A DNA stretch of 64,000 nucleotides from assembly GCA_949752735.1 (NCBI GenBank), contig OX457052.1:18578649-18642648 (forward strand), written 5' to 3'. Source of the stretch: Lumbricus terrestris (Eukaryota; Annelida; Clitellata; Crassiclitellata; Lumbricidae). Positions 1-11,260 of this stretch are shown piece by piece. The notes beneath the pieces are model-generated. The model saw only the letters and a list, made by a program, of their open reading frames with translations, was not told the DNA's origin and did not search any database. Positions within the stretch are counted from its first letter, which is position 1; the number at the start of each line of letters is the position of its first letter. The position numbers and the translations under genes were made by a program.

Positions 1-512
<512 letters not shown>

Positions 513-1064
513 AGGGGTTGTTCCATACGTTGGTTGAATCTGTCGATGAACGGACTTGGTGAGTTTGGGGCCAAGGCCGTCGGTGACCTTCTCAAGGTCA
601 ACGGGTCAATCGAAGACCTTGACCTTACGTCCAGTCGAATCAACGACCGAGGAGTCATCGAACTGGCCAAAGGACTGATCGCCAACAACACCATTAAACG
701 CCTGAAGGTAAACGTCTGCATATACACCGTGAACGGAAAAAACAAAACTGTGCGTCTCTAGACTGATCTTGCAAAGCCTAAGCCCTCTCACATGTAATAT
801 AATATTATTGTTCATGCGCAGATATCGGAGAATCCGCTGACGTCGGTTGGTGTCTTTGGTCTACTGACCTGTCTTCTCAAGAAGAGTCTATCATCGTCGG
901 AGAACAGTCGACTGACCGTCGTCGATGCTCGAAGTGTCCGGATACATCGGGAGGTCCTTGACCTTTACGACGATCTGAAGAATCAGAAATCCGACTTCAT
1001 CCTTCACCACGGAGACATTCTCAACACCAAATCATCCGTCATAGACGATAAGCTGCGTCAATAG
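513..1064 (+). CDS. LRRC74-like leucine-rich-repeat protein, last two exons (5' part outside window)
   Basis: Two exons are visible: 513-707 (acceptor AG at 511-512, donor GTAAAC at 708) and 822-1064 (acceptor GCGCAG, stop TAG at 1062-1064). Both are phase 0 and together encode 145 residues. The first exon holds ribonuclease-inhibitor-type LRRs, with WLNLSMNGLGEFGAKAVGDL followed by a second unit IEDLDLTSSRINDRGVIELA. The second begins ISENPLTSVGVFGLL and ends in a non-repeat tail with VLDLYDDLKNQ and FILHHGD. The repeat type and tail are like LRRC74A/B C-termini. This is a recognition by eye; another RI-type LRR protein (LRRC34 or NLR type) is possible. Upstream exons lie left of base 1 or before the microsatellite. 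No enzymatic role is implied; such LRRs bind protein partners. Confidence 0.6.
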
Positions 1065-1075
1065 ACACACACGCG

Positions 1076-1134
<59 letters not shown>

Positions 1135-1165
1135 GTATGTATATATACATACATATATATCGCAT
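1065..1165. repeat. (CG/CA)n-(TA)n microsatellite
   Basis: A GC-alternating start, then roughly 20 CA units, then TATATA/TGTA sequence. It directly follows the LRRC74-like stop codon, so it lies in the 3' UTR or just beyond it. Confidence 0.9.
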
Positions 1166-1446
1166 GACCTGTGTAGGCCTATTGTAGCCGACAGTGTTAA
1201 TTTAATTTGTAGACCTTTTTATCTAATTCATTTGTCTCAAACAATGGGTTGTTTGGAGAGACCGTGTCTTCAGTTCTTTGCAAGAAGGGATAGCAGAGAT
1301 TAAATGGTCTGGAAAAGCCATTGGCTGTGGATTCATTAGATGTGTAGCATAATCGTGTGCAAAAAGGCGTGCAGCCTAAACCAATGTCCTTGTGTCCTGG
1401 TTGGACTGACACCATTATGGGCATACATAATATAGGGCCTATACGC

Positions 1447-1590
1447 GTTGGGACCTTGAGCAAGTCCTTCACTCGCAGTTGCTCGTGCGCTTCGGCGTGA
1501 AACCGATGCAGTGTCCACGCTGTAGTCGGAAACGCCTTTGAGTAGAGAGCTTTAAGGGGCGCTATATCAAATGCGAGAAATAAATAAAAA
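1447..1590 (+). repeat. SINE-1, 5'-truncated copy
   Basis: It starts inside the body (GACCTTGAGCAAGTCC), passes the core GCGCTTCGGCGTGAAA, and ends with the tail AAGGGGCGCTATA followed by an (A/T)-rich AAATAAATAAA stretch. The tRNA-like head found in the full copy at 40,095 is missing. Confidence 0.75.
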
Positions 1591-1657
1591 ATAAGTTGAT
1601 TAAATACGTAGCATGACTCAATGAGAGACTGTTGCAGTTATTACCGATAGACTGTGA

Positions 1658-2061
1658 CAGGGGCGGATCCAGTGGGCCAATCCGGCCATGCCCCCACCCA
1701 TTTGAAAAGTGCATATAGGACGTGGCCTCCCCCATTTGGTTTCAACAAGCATTAAATCAGTGCAGCGGGAGAGACGAGCAGCATACGACGACTATAGAGG
1801 ATGTTTTGGTTGAGGAAAAAATAAATAAATAATAAATAAATAAAAATATATAATATATTGCTTGCAGAGATTACGTCGACAAACTGACTGGTGATGACTA
1901 AAAAAGGTCATCAGTTATTTTGGCATTTCGACCAAACGACTAAAAAAGGTCATCAGTTATTTTGGCATTTCGACCAAACGACTAAAAAAGGTCATCAGAT
2001 TTTTCTGGCGAAAATCACCGAAAATTTTGGCCTCCCCTTCGAAAATTTCTGTATCCCCCTG
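1658..2061. mobile_element. hAT-type MITE, family A (404 bp)
   Basis: The terminal inverted repeats are CAGGGGCGGAT at the left and an imperfect ATCCCCCTG at the right. They are flanked by a perfect 8-bp target duplication, GACTGTGA, at 1650-1657 and 2062-2069. The interior has three tandem copies of a ~42-bp unit containing AAAAAAGGTCATCAG. An 8-bp duplication and CAGGG ends are the hallmarks of the hAT superfamily. There is no transposase. Confidence 0.8.
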
Positions 2062-2205
2062 GACTGTGAAAGCGAAACGTTTCCTTCGCCCTCGATTCGG
2101 TCTATTTGCGCGCTCCATCCTCAGCCAACTTTCCCCTTAATGACCAGCTGCTGTCGTTCCCTCTCCAAGTGAAGCCTCTGTGTACAGTGTGTAAATCGTC
2201 AGTAG

Positions 2206-5082
2206 TCCACACCCTCCAATCGCTCTCTTCCTCGACACCCTCCATTCGCTCTCTTCCTCCACACCCTCCAATCGCTCTCTTCCTCCACACCCTCCAATCG
2301 CTCTCTTCCTCCACACCCTCCAATCGCTCTCTTCCTCCACCCCCTCCACTCGCTCTCTTCCTCCACACCCTCCAATCGCTCTCTTCCTCCACACCATCCA
2401 ATCGCTCTCTTCCTCCACACCCTCCAATCGCTCTCTTCCTCCACACCCTCCAATCGCTCACTTCCTCCACACCCTCCAATCGCTCTCTTCCTCCACACCC
2501 TCCAATCGCTCTCTTCCTCCACACCCTCCAATCGCTCTCTTCCTCCACACCCTCCAATCGCTCTCTTCCTCCACACCCTCCAATCGCTCTCTTCCTCCAC
2601 ACCCTCCAATCGCTCTCTTCCTCCACACCCTCCAATCGCTCTCTTCCTCCACACCCTCCAATCGCTCTCTTCCTCTACACCCTCCAATCGCTCTCTTCCT
2701 CCACCCCTCCACTCGCTCTCTTCCTCCACACCCTCCAATCGCTCTCTTCCTCCACACCATCCAATCGCTCTCTTCCTCCACACCCTCCAATCGCTCTCTT
2801 CCTCCACACCCTCCAATCGCTCACTTCCTCCACACCCTCCAATCGCTCTCTTCCTCCACACCCTCCAATCGCTCTCTTCCTCTACACCGTCCAATCGCTC
2901 TCTTCCTCCACACCCTCCAATCGCTCTCTTCCTCCACACCCTCCAATCGCTATCTTCCTCCACACCCTCCAATCGCTCTCTTCCTCCACACCCTCCAATC
3001 GCTCTCTTCCTCCACACCCTCCAATCGCTCTCTTCCTCCACACCCTCCAATCGCTCTCTTCCTCCACACCCTCCAATCGCTCTCTTCCTCCACACCATTC
3101 AATCGCTCTCTTCCTCCACACCCTCCAATCGCTCTCTTCCTCCACACCCTCCAATCGCTCTCTTCCTCCACACCCTCCAATCGCTCTCCCCTCCAATCGC
3201 TCTCTTCCTCCACACCCTCCAATCGCTCTCTTCCTCCACACCCTCCAATCGCTCTCCCCTCCAATCGCTCACTTCCTCCACACCCTCCAATCGCTCTCTT
3301 CCTCCACGCCCTCCAATCGCTCTCTTCCTCCACACCCTCCATTCGCTCTCTTCCTCCACACCCTCCAATCGCTCTCTTCCTCCACACCCTCCAATCGCTC
3401 TCTTCCTCCACACCCTCCATTCGCTCTCTTCCTCCACACCCTCCATTCGCTCTCTTCCTACACACCCTCCAATCGCTCTCTTCCTCCACACCCTCCAATC
3501 GCTCTCTTCCTCCACACCCTCCAATCGCTCTCTTCCTCCACACCCTCCATTCGCTCTCTTCCTCCACACCCTCCAATCGCTCTCTTCCTCCACACCCTCC
3601 AATCGCTCTCTTCCTCCACACCCTCCATTCGCTCTCTTCCTGCACACCCTCCAATCGCTCTCTTCCTCCACACCCTCCAATCGCTCTCTTCCTCCACACC
3701 CTCCAATCGCTCTCTTCCTCCACACCTCCAATCGCTCTCTTCCTCCACACCCTCCAATCGCTCTCTTCCTCCACACCCTCCAATCGCTCTCTTCCTCCAC
3801 ACCCTCCACTCGCTCTCTTCCTCCACACCCTCCAATCGCTCTCTTCCTCCACACCCTCCAATCGCTCTCTTCCTCCACACCCTCCAATCGCTCTCTTCCT
3901 CCACACCCTCCAATCGCTCTCTTCCTCCACACCCTCCAATCGCTCTCTTCCTCCACACCCTCCAATCGCTCTCTTCCTCCACACCCTCCAATCGCTCTCT
4001 TCCTCCACACCCTCCAATAGCTCTCTTCCTCCACACCCTCCAATCGCTCTCTTCCTCCCCACCCTCCAATCGCTCTCTTCCTCCACACCCTCCAACCGCT
4101 CTTTTCCTCCACACCCTCCAATCGCTCTCTTCCTCCACACCCTCCAATCGCTATCTTCCTCCACACCCTCCAATCGCTCTCCCCTCCAATAGCTCTCTTC
4201 CTCCACACCCTCCAATCGCTCACTTCCTCCACACCCTCCAATCGCTCTCTTCCTCCACACCCTCCAATCGCTCTCTTCCTCCACACCCGCCAATCGCTCT
4301 CTTTCTTTACACCCTCCACTCGCTCTCTTCATCCACACCCTCCAATCGCTCTCTTCCTCCACACCCTCCAATCCCTCTCTTCCTCCACACCCTCCAATCG
4401 CTCTCTTCCTCCACACCTCCAATCGCTCTCTTCCTCCACACCCTCCAATCGCTCTCTTCCTCCACACCCTCCAATCGCTCTCTTCCTCCACACCCTCCAC
4501 TCGCTCTCTTCCTCCACACCCTCCAATCGCTCTCTTCCTCCACACCCTCCAATCGCTCTCTTCCTCCACACCCTCCAATCGCTCTCTTCCTCCACACCCT
4601 CCAATCGCTCTCTTCCTCCACACCCTCCAATCGCTCTCTTCCTCCACACCCTCCAATTGCTCTCTTCCTCCACACCCTCCAATAGCTCTCTTCCTCCACA
4701 CCCTCCAATCGCTCTCTTCCTCCCCACCCTCCAATCGCTCTCTTCCTCCACACCCTCCAACCGCTCTTTTCCTCCACACCCTCCAATCGCTCTCTTCCTC
4801 CACACCCTCCAATCGCTCTCTTCCTCCACACCCTCCAATCGCTCTCCCCTCCAATAGCTCTCTTCCTCCACACCCTCCAATCGCTCACTTCCTCCACACC
4901 CTCCAATCGCTCTCTTCCTCCACACCCTCCAATCGCTCTCTTCCTCCACACCCTCCAATCGCTCTCTTTCTTTACACCCTCCACTCGCTCTCTTCATCCA
5001 CACCCTCCAATCGCTCTCTTCCTCCACACCCTCCAATCCCTCTCTTCCTCCACACCCTCCAATCGCTCTCTTCCTCCACACC
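2206..5082. repeat. 26-bp minisatellite, about 110 copies
   Basis: The unit is close to CCTCCACACCCTCCAATCGCTCTCTT in cyclic order. Most copies are identical; variants include TCGCTCTCCC short units, CCACTCG, CCATTCG and ACCATCC. No frame of the unit contains a stop on either strand, and 26 is not a multiple of 3, so reading frames run open for hundreds of codons in several frames (859 codons on plus, 634 on minus). A block around 4016-4340 recurs 665 bp later (4681-5005), and one at about 2341-2460 recurs about 365 bp later, showing higher-order duplication. Confidence 0.95.
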
Positions 5083-5223
5083 ATAGGCGCAATCACGTCC
5101 TAAAAGTTGGGGGACCATAATGAATCACGTCCTAAAAGTTGGGGGACCATAATAATAAAGCTAGGGGACCACTCAAAAGTTGGGGGACGCGTCCCGTGGG
5201 TCCCATAGGGTGGTTGCGCCTAT
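5083..5223. mobile_element. hAT-like MITE, family C (141 bp)
   Basis: Terminal inverted repeats ATAGGCGCAA and TTGCGCCTAT bound a body with three copies of AAAGTTGGGGGAC plus a fourth related AAGCTAGGGGAC. It abuts the right end of the 26-bp array, so no target duplication can be read on that side. Confidence 0.55.
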
Positions 5224-5363
5224 ATCAGTACGGAAGGATATCTAGTTTCTAATGCAGTGAAAGTCAATGCGATGATGATGGTCGATTGTGACATCACTGC
5301 CGCGGAAGAATCATCGATTGCATCCGAACTAAATACATGAGCAACTACTCGTTAATATCGAAC

Positions 5364-5541
5364 CAGGGGTTTAAGTGTGAAAAAATAAGTGCCTGGACGT
5401 CCCTTACCTTTCCAAAAGAAGTGCCTGGACGCCCCTTACCTTTCCAGTCAGTGCTGGCCAATAAGTGGCAGGACGGCGTTCAGATTTTAAAATAAGTGCA
5501 TGGACGCCGTCCATGACCGTCCAGGCACACTTTAAGCCCTG
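5364..5541. mobile_element. hAT-type MITE, family B (178 bp)
   Basis: The ends are CAGGGGTTTAAGTGTG and CACACTTTAAGCCCTG. The 8-bp target duplication TATCGAAC is perfect (5356-5363 and 5542-5549). GTGCCTGGACG and close variants are repeated three to four times in the body. Confidence 0.85.
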
Positions 5542-5837
5542 TATCGAACCATGCGCTCTTATAAAAGGTCATCGAGGTCGCATACTATGGGAGTACTGGC
5601 TCGCTTAGCTACATCGGTAGGAGCGTTTGTACGCGACTCTGTGAAAGAGAGCGTGCGGGCCGCGGATCGCTTCCCGAAGGTGGCTATTTCAGAGATTCCA
5701 AAATCTCGGGCTAGCACAGTCTGTCCACGGGGGACCTAAATGGCGTGGCGACACTAATCATCTTTGAAATGGCAGTGTCGTTAAACATGTAACAACACAT
5801 ATACTATGGGAGCGATGCCCGCCATTTTTCTGCACTC

Positions 5838-5945
5838 TGACAGTGCCAGTCCCAAGTCTGGGCTAAAGGAGGAGGGTGACACCTATCACCTTCGTTATGA
5901 CACACTGCCGTAAAACAGCAAACAGAGTGTCAATGCTCTTTATAA
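5838..5945 (+). repeat. dispersed block R4, copy 1
   Basis: It contains AGTGCCAGTCCCAAG, then AAAGGAGGAGGGTGACA, then TATGACACACTGCCGTAAAACAGCA. The same order of blocks recurs at 7877 and 37,497. Possibly a remnant of a non-LTR retrotransposon, but no protein motif is visible. Confidence 0.5.
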
Positions 5946-6194
5946 ACAGGAGCATGCGTCCAAACGATGCGACCGTTCGCCTTCAGGAAGAGAAATTTAC
6001 GGATGTAAGCTTAAACTATAATATATGGTTCTGTTAAAGAATCGCCTGTGTGTATAACAGTTGTTTATGGACGCGTTACGGTGTTTTGACACGGTATATA
6101 CGGCTGAAAGGTAATCCGGATGTTTTGCTTTGAAAGTCTGGAGTCGTTATTTTTTATCTGCGGCGTCAAAGTTAATATTCTCGCATAAACGGCA

Positions 6195-6266
6195 TCTGTC
6201 TGTGTGTCTGTCTGTCTGTCTGTCTGTCTATCTCTCTGTCTGTCTCTGTCTCTGTCTCTCTCTGTA

Positions 6267-6315
<49 letters not shown>

Positions 6316-6372
6316 ATCTATCTATATATATAAAAATAAATATGAATATATATATATATATATATATACATA
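6195..6372. repeat. (CTGT)n-(TC)n-(TA)n microsatellite
   Basis: CTGT tetranucleotides are interrupted by TCTCTG, then pure TC, TATC, and finally TA repeats. Short open frames across it are low-complexity artefacts. Confidence 0.9.
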
Positions 6373-6593
6373 CATACATGTAAATCCTACACCTATATTT
6401 ATCCATCGCAGTTTGTCAGATTATATCTTTCACATTACATGTGTTTGGAATGACCGTTTGGATATTGATTTGACCTGAAAACGACATGCATGGTTTTGGT
6501 GCGCTTTAACCTATCGTAGGTCTATCTTTCGGACGCTTAACCTGAATTTACGAATACGGTCTATAATGGAGTCACAGACCTAATAGGCCCATA

Positions 6594-6803
6594 TAATTAT
6601 ATATTAAAATTTGCAAAACTCCACAGCCGGTACTTTGACAGTGCAGTCCAAAGCCTGATGCAAGTATATAGTATGGCGACACCATTCATATGTATCATAT
6701 GTGCGAATGGTGTCGCCATTCTAAGTACTTGCATCAGGCTTTGGACTGCACTGTCAAAGTACCGGCTGTGGAGTTTTGCAAATTTTAATGCATATATAGG
6801 CCT
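6594..6803. mobile_element. long-hairpin (foldback) element
   Basis: The left arm runs from about 6594 to 6692 and the right arm from about 6696 to 6803. They are almost exact reverse complements, both carrying CACAGCCGGTACTTTGACAG and GGCGACACCATTC, with only a few bases between arms. The outer limits read TAGGCC. No target duplication is evident. Confidence 0.8.
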
Positions 6804-7631
6804 AGGCCTATGATAGGCTACATGCAGCGTCGTTAAACAGTAGGCTAACAGGTATTAAAAAATTTAATATGATGTTTAACACGATATTCCTTGAAGGTCG
6901 ATTGAATGCATCAGTTTTTTGTATGACGCCTTATTATAATCATTGCTATCAAATCATGATTTTGCTGAAGTTGCTGATGACGGCTAACATCCAGATGTCA
7001 CATGCGATTGAATCGTTTTTCAACCTGCAGAAGTTTCCAATGGATGCAATCGTATAAGCTTACGTGGGTGACGTTCCTTTTATACGTATACACTGTAAGC
7101 TTATGCCGTCAGTGACGGATGTGTACCCGCATATGCTTGCCTGATAGCTTTAGGGCAATTGGAAACTCGTTATGAAGCAATTAACCGTTCAGCGGTCACA
7201 TGATTTGTGCAGATCCCCGTCTGCTTCGTATCCTAGTATGTAAACGGCGAATCGATTCAATCACTCGTGTTCTTAAGGCTGATTTTATGCACACGCCACA
7301 ACCTCCAATGATCAGTATAAAATTATAGGTTTAGGAAGAACGCCGTTTATCACACTCATAAAAAGCTCTGCTTAGTAATTGACAAAGAAAATAATGCTGC
7401 CGTCCAGGACACCAACAGAGCAAGTAAAATGATTGTTTATTATAGAGCCTGTCAGTCTGGATTTTATGGTATTAACTATTAAGTGACTGACTGCAAGCCA
7501 CAGCGGGTGCGCTTGAATAATAATGAGTGTAGCAGCTACTAAACGGTCTGCGTATAAAAAGAGCATAAAAAGAGCATAAAAAGAGCATAATTATTATATG
7601 CTTTATTGCTTTTATGTATGTCTATGTATGT

Positions 7632-7841
7632 GCACTTGTTATAGCGCCCTTTCAAGAATTCTACGCATAGGCACTCCCGACTACAGCGCGGACACTGAAT
7701 CGGAGTTTCACGCCGAAGCGCTGGGCAATTGCGAGTGTAGGGCTTGCCCAAGGTCCGTATACGAGGCGGCTTGAGGTGGATTCTAAGCTGCAGCCCTCCG
7801 CCTGCAAGGCAACGAACATACCCACTACACCACCGCGCCCT
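7632..7841 (-). repeat. SINE-1, near full-length copy
   Basis: On the minus strand the head reads GCGCGGTGGTGTAGTGGG (tRNA A-box region), followed by a degraded B box, the core GCGCTTCGGCGTGAAACTCC, and the tail GAAAGGGCGCTATAAC. It is in the opposite orientation to the 1447 copy. Confidence 0.8.
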
Positions 7842-7876
7842 ATATCACCCTCATACGATCCCCTTAACTCCGCCAC

Positions 7877-7975
7877 TGCTCATTGGCAGTGCCAGTCCCA
7901 AGCCGTGAGAAAGGAGGAGGGTGACATAAATCTTCCTTGCTCTGACACATTGTCGTTAAGCAGGAACAGGCATAC
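7877..7975 (+). repeat. dispersed block R4, copy 2
   Basis: Same ordered blocks as the 5838 copy: GCAGTGCCAGTCCCAAG, GAAAGGAGGAGGGTGACA and CTGACACATTGTCGTTAAGCAG. Confidence 0.5.
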
Positions 7976-8566
7976 GTTCCTACTGGAACACGAAAAGCCT
8001 TTCCTCTTGCACGCATGCGTCGCAACGATCGCTAACGTGCGTCTAATTGAAGTCCACCTTCACGCGTCTGCTGCAGCGCCAAATCATATCAGCATTACAC
8101 GCCCTACCAAACCGCATTAGCCGTATGTCCCATGCAATACATCGCATCGCCTCATCTCCATAAAGGACGGTCGTTTCAGGATGCTAATGAAAACAGATCG
8201 ATCCGAAGAAAGATTTACCATCGCAAAGACGATATCAATCGTCCAATGGCACTCGCTGGCACGTTTGCTCGCTCTCCAGACAGCCGTCCAATTTCGTCTG
8301 GCGTGTCATCTGGGGAGCAGACGGTTATTTCGACGTGGAAGGATCGGGAGGAGTCTGGGTGGATGGGGTGGGCCAATGTGACTAACCATTACATCATCTA
8401 AGCTGAGTTATCTGTCTGACCAGCAGCTGCAGACGTCAACGGGGGAATCCGCAAAACCACAACTCGCTCATTTCCACTGTATAATATATCGATTTCAGAC
8501 GAGATTTCCATACAGAGCTGCTTGAGAAACATTAATTTTTCAGGCCATCTTAAATAACTGCTTCAT

Positions 8567-8705
8567 TGTAACCGATTGCGGTCTGTCTGATTGTTGAGTA
8601 AACGAAAATGATTAATTAATTCAAGAGTTGCTACAGGTTGTTGCATGGATTCTTAAAGACGATTAACAATGTAGGCCTACACACACATACAATGTATACC
8701 ACATG

Positions 8706-8750
<45 letters not shown>

Positions 8751-8830
8751 ACAACCTGTAGCAACTCTTGAATTAATTAATCATTTTCGTTTATTCAACA
8801 ATCGGCAAACAGACTGCAATCGGTTACAGT
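8567..8830. repeat. inverted repeat with ~80-bp arms around a (TA)n loop
   Basis: The left arm, 8567-8646, begins GTAACCGATTGC and ends AGGTTGTTGCA. Its reverse complement is at about 8746-8830. The loop holds a (TA)n tract, and another (TA)n abuts the right arm. Confidence 0.75.
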
Positions 8831-8831
8831 G

Positions 8832-8835
<4 letters not shown>

Positions 8836-8888
<53 letters not shown>

Positions 8889-9117
8889 CCTACATACAAA
8901 ATACATACACAAATACATACATACATACATACATACATACATACATACATACATACATACATACATACATGCATGCATGCATGCATAGTTGCATACATAC
9001 ATACATACATACATACATACATACATACATACATACATACATACATACATACATACATACATACATACATACATACATACATACATACATACATACATAC
9101 ATGAATTCATACATACA

Positions 9118-9150
<33 letters not shown>
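8836..9150. repeat. (TA)n then (CATA)n microsatellite
   Basis: About 25 TA units are followed by some 60 CATA tetranucleotides, with one short GCATGCATGC island near 8970. Open frames of repeated Tyr-Ile-His-Thr or Met-Tyr-Val-Cys are artefacts. Confidence 0.95.
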
Positions 9151-9151
<1 letters not shown>

Positions 9152-10124
9152 CATACATGCAATGTCATTCATACAGGTTGTCATTTATACACACTACTCA
9201 TTCCTACTATTATTGTATACATAGACTACATCAACTTTGCCAAATGGGAACAAAACATTGACCTTTAGTCAATAGCAGCAGCATATCGGCGTCATGGCGC
9301 AAACTTGATGTCTGCGAGCATGCAGACACTTTTGAGTGGCAGATTTGATTCTTCATTTGCCTCTGATGGCATTTCATCTGCTAATGGTAGGACAAGACTG
9401 CATACGGTATGCTTGTCATTCTACTTCCTCTTACGCTGGTACTGAATTGTACTTTTTGAGTGCATGACGGACCCACTTTGTAAGCAAACAAATTGCACAT
9501 GTGTGGGATCGAACCGACAACCAATATAATTGAACGTTATATATATATTAGGGTGGAGTGAAAAACACGAATATTAGAAATCGAAAATCCGTTAGCAATA
9601 AAAAGTTGTCTTATGGTATGGGGTCAAGAAATATCAAAAAAGTTTTGAAAAATATTAATGTCTTTCTTTGCCCCCAGAGGGCCAAAGTTTTGAAAATTGG
9701 AGTTTTTTGAGAAAATTGCAGGTTTTCTTATGAAATATTTTTAGTCTAAAATAATTAACCACCAAGCAATACATCGCTGGAAAGAGCTCTTTAAACTGAG
9801 TAAAATCATATCTTAATTTCAAGAATATTCGCATATTTGAAGAAGATATTAACTTTTTAAGATACCCCACGTTCGCGACATGTCGCTATGCCTGAAAATG
9901 GTAAAACACTAATAACTTTTTTATCCTTTGCGATATTTCAACTTGTAATATGTCATTCTATTCAGTTTATGACAGTCTATCTGACGGTGCATATAAACTT
10001 ATAAAAACCTTCCATTAAGAATTTCAAAGCTCTTGAAACCCTACAAAAAAGAAGAAAACTAAAGGAAATGTCCTCAGAAATTGCAAAACTTTGAAAAAAG
10101 TGTAGATAATTTTTTACGTTGCAG

Positions 10125-10215
10125 CCTGCAAATGCACCACTGACAATTGCAAATGTACCAAAGCCAGAAAGGTTCCAAGAGAGGAACAAGAGTCCTACAT
10201 GATCAACAGACAATT
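10125..10215 (+). pseudogene. Cys-rich fragment of a repeat-encoded protein
   Basis: Reading GTT GCA GCC TGC gives ACKCTTDNCKCTKARK, a C-x-C...C-x-C cluster. Such clusters occur in transposon-encoded proteins. The frame ends shortly afterwards. The mirror copy lies near 11,635-11,725 on the minus strand. Confidence 0.35.
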
Positions 10216-10724
10216 AGAGTTATGACGATTAGCCGTCAGGATAAGATTATATCAACTTCACTAAAGAAGCGGCATGATAGAAAGAGAAAGGAGACCATGC
10301 GCCTATAATATGTCGTAAACGTCTGGATTTCGTCAACGAACAAGCATTAGCAGACATCAGTGTTCAAAATAATGAAACGGACAGTGAAGTAAATCCAGTA
10401 AAGTGTAAAATCTTGCCAGAAGATGAAACCATGGATGTGTCAGAAAAGTCAAGACCTATACTGGACCTATAGTATAGGCATACCTACCGTAATGAAACTA
10501 AGCAAATGAGAAAGAGATTGTCGAAGCTGTCACGACTCTGTGACCGATATGGAACATCGGATATAGCAGGTGCGGTTATTCCAAATGCTGTACTAGAAGA
10601 CCTTGGTATTCCAACGAGTGCTCTTTTTCTAATTTCAGTGTTCTATCTTTGCGACCATCAAAGTACAATGTTTCAGTTGAATCCCTTATTTCAACTTCCT
10701 GCATTGCATTCTGTCTAGTGACAC

Positions 10725-10935
10725 TGTACACTTTATATGCAGTTGAAACAATAATATTTACAGGAACTCAGATTACAGAATACACAAATCTTAACTATAC
10801 TGACTTAACAGACAGCTTGCAATAATCGGCGCTAATAGCAGCCTACAAAGCTGTCGTCCCAGCGGGGGCTCGAATTCGTTACCTCTCGCACTCTTGGCCA
10901 GGGTGTTATCCATTACTCTACCGGGTATAGGCTTA
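10725..10935 (-). repeat. SINE-2 (second tRNA-derived family)
   Basis: On the minus strand the head reads ACCCGGTAGAGTAATGGATA with the B-box region GGTAACGAATTCGAGCC, followed by a body ending GAGTTCCTGTAAAT. It matches the plus-strand copy at 25,872. It sits in the centre of the palindrome and interrupts its symmetry. Confidence 0.65.
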
Positions 10936-10954
10936 CTTCACAAAATTAATTAAA

Positions 10955-11260
10955 CTAAGCAAATGAGAAAGAGATTGTCAAAGCTGTCACGACTATTTGA
11001 CCGATGTGAAACATCAGATAGAGCAGGTGCGGTTATTCCAAATGCTGTACTAGAAGACCTTGGTATTCTTTCACACATCGAATCAAAACATGTGATCGAT
11101 CGCTATGAGCTTCGACGTGTGAAAGGATCACTAGACAGAATGCAATGCAGGAAGTTGAAATAAGGGATTCAACTGGAACATTGTACTTTGATGGTCGCAA
11201 AGATAGAACACTGAAATTAGAAAAAGAGCACTCGTTGGAATACCAAGGTCTTCTAGTACA
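10955..11260 (+). pseudogene. fragment of an unknown invertebrate transposon-type protein
   Basis: Frame 1 encodes RKRLSKLSRLFDRCETSDRA, then NAVLEDLGILSHIESK and VIDRYELRRVKGSLD. After a one-base shift near 11,140 it continues TGTLYFDGRKDRTLKLEKEH. LYFDGRKD and the preceding blocks resemble a repetitive protein family seen in many invertebrate genomes, but I cannot name a function. The first half is ~92% identical to 10,493-10,615 of the left arm, and the second half reads into the right arm. Confidence 0.4.

Noticed and set aside
2106..4685. 859-codon plus-strand frame rich in Pro, Ser, Leu and His, and minus-strand frames up to 634 codons
   Set aside because: All are readings of the 26-bp minisatellite, which is stop-free in every frame; no frame is favoured.
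8905..9150. CRISPR-like regular repeats
   Set aside because: A CATA microsatellite in a eukaryotic genome, without spacers.
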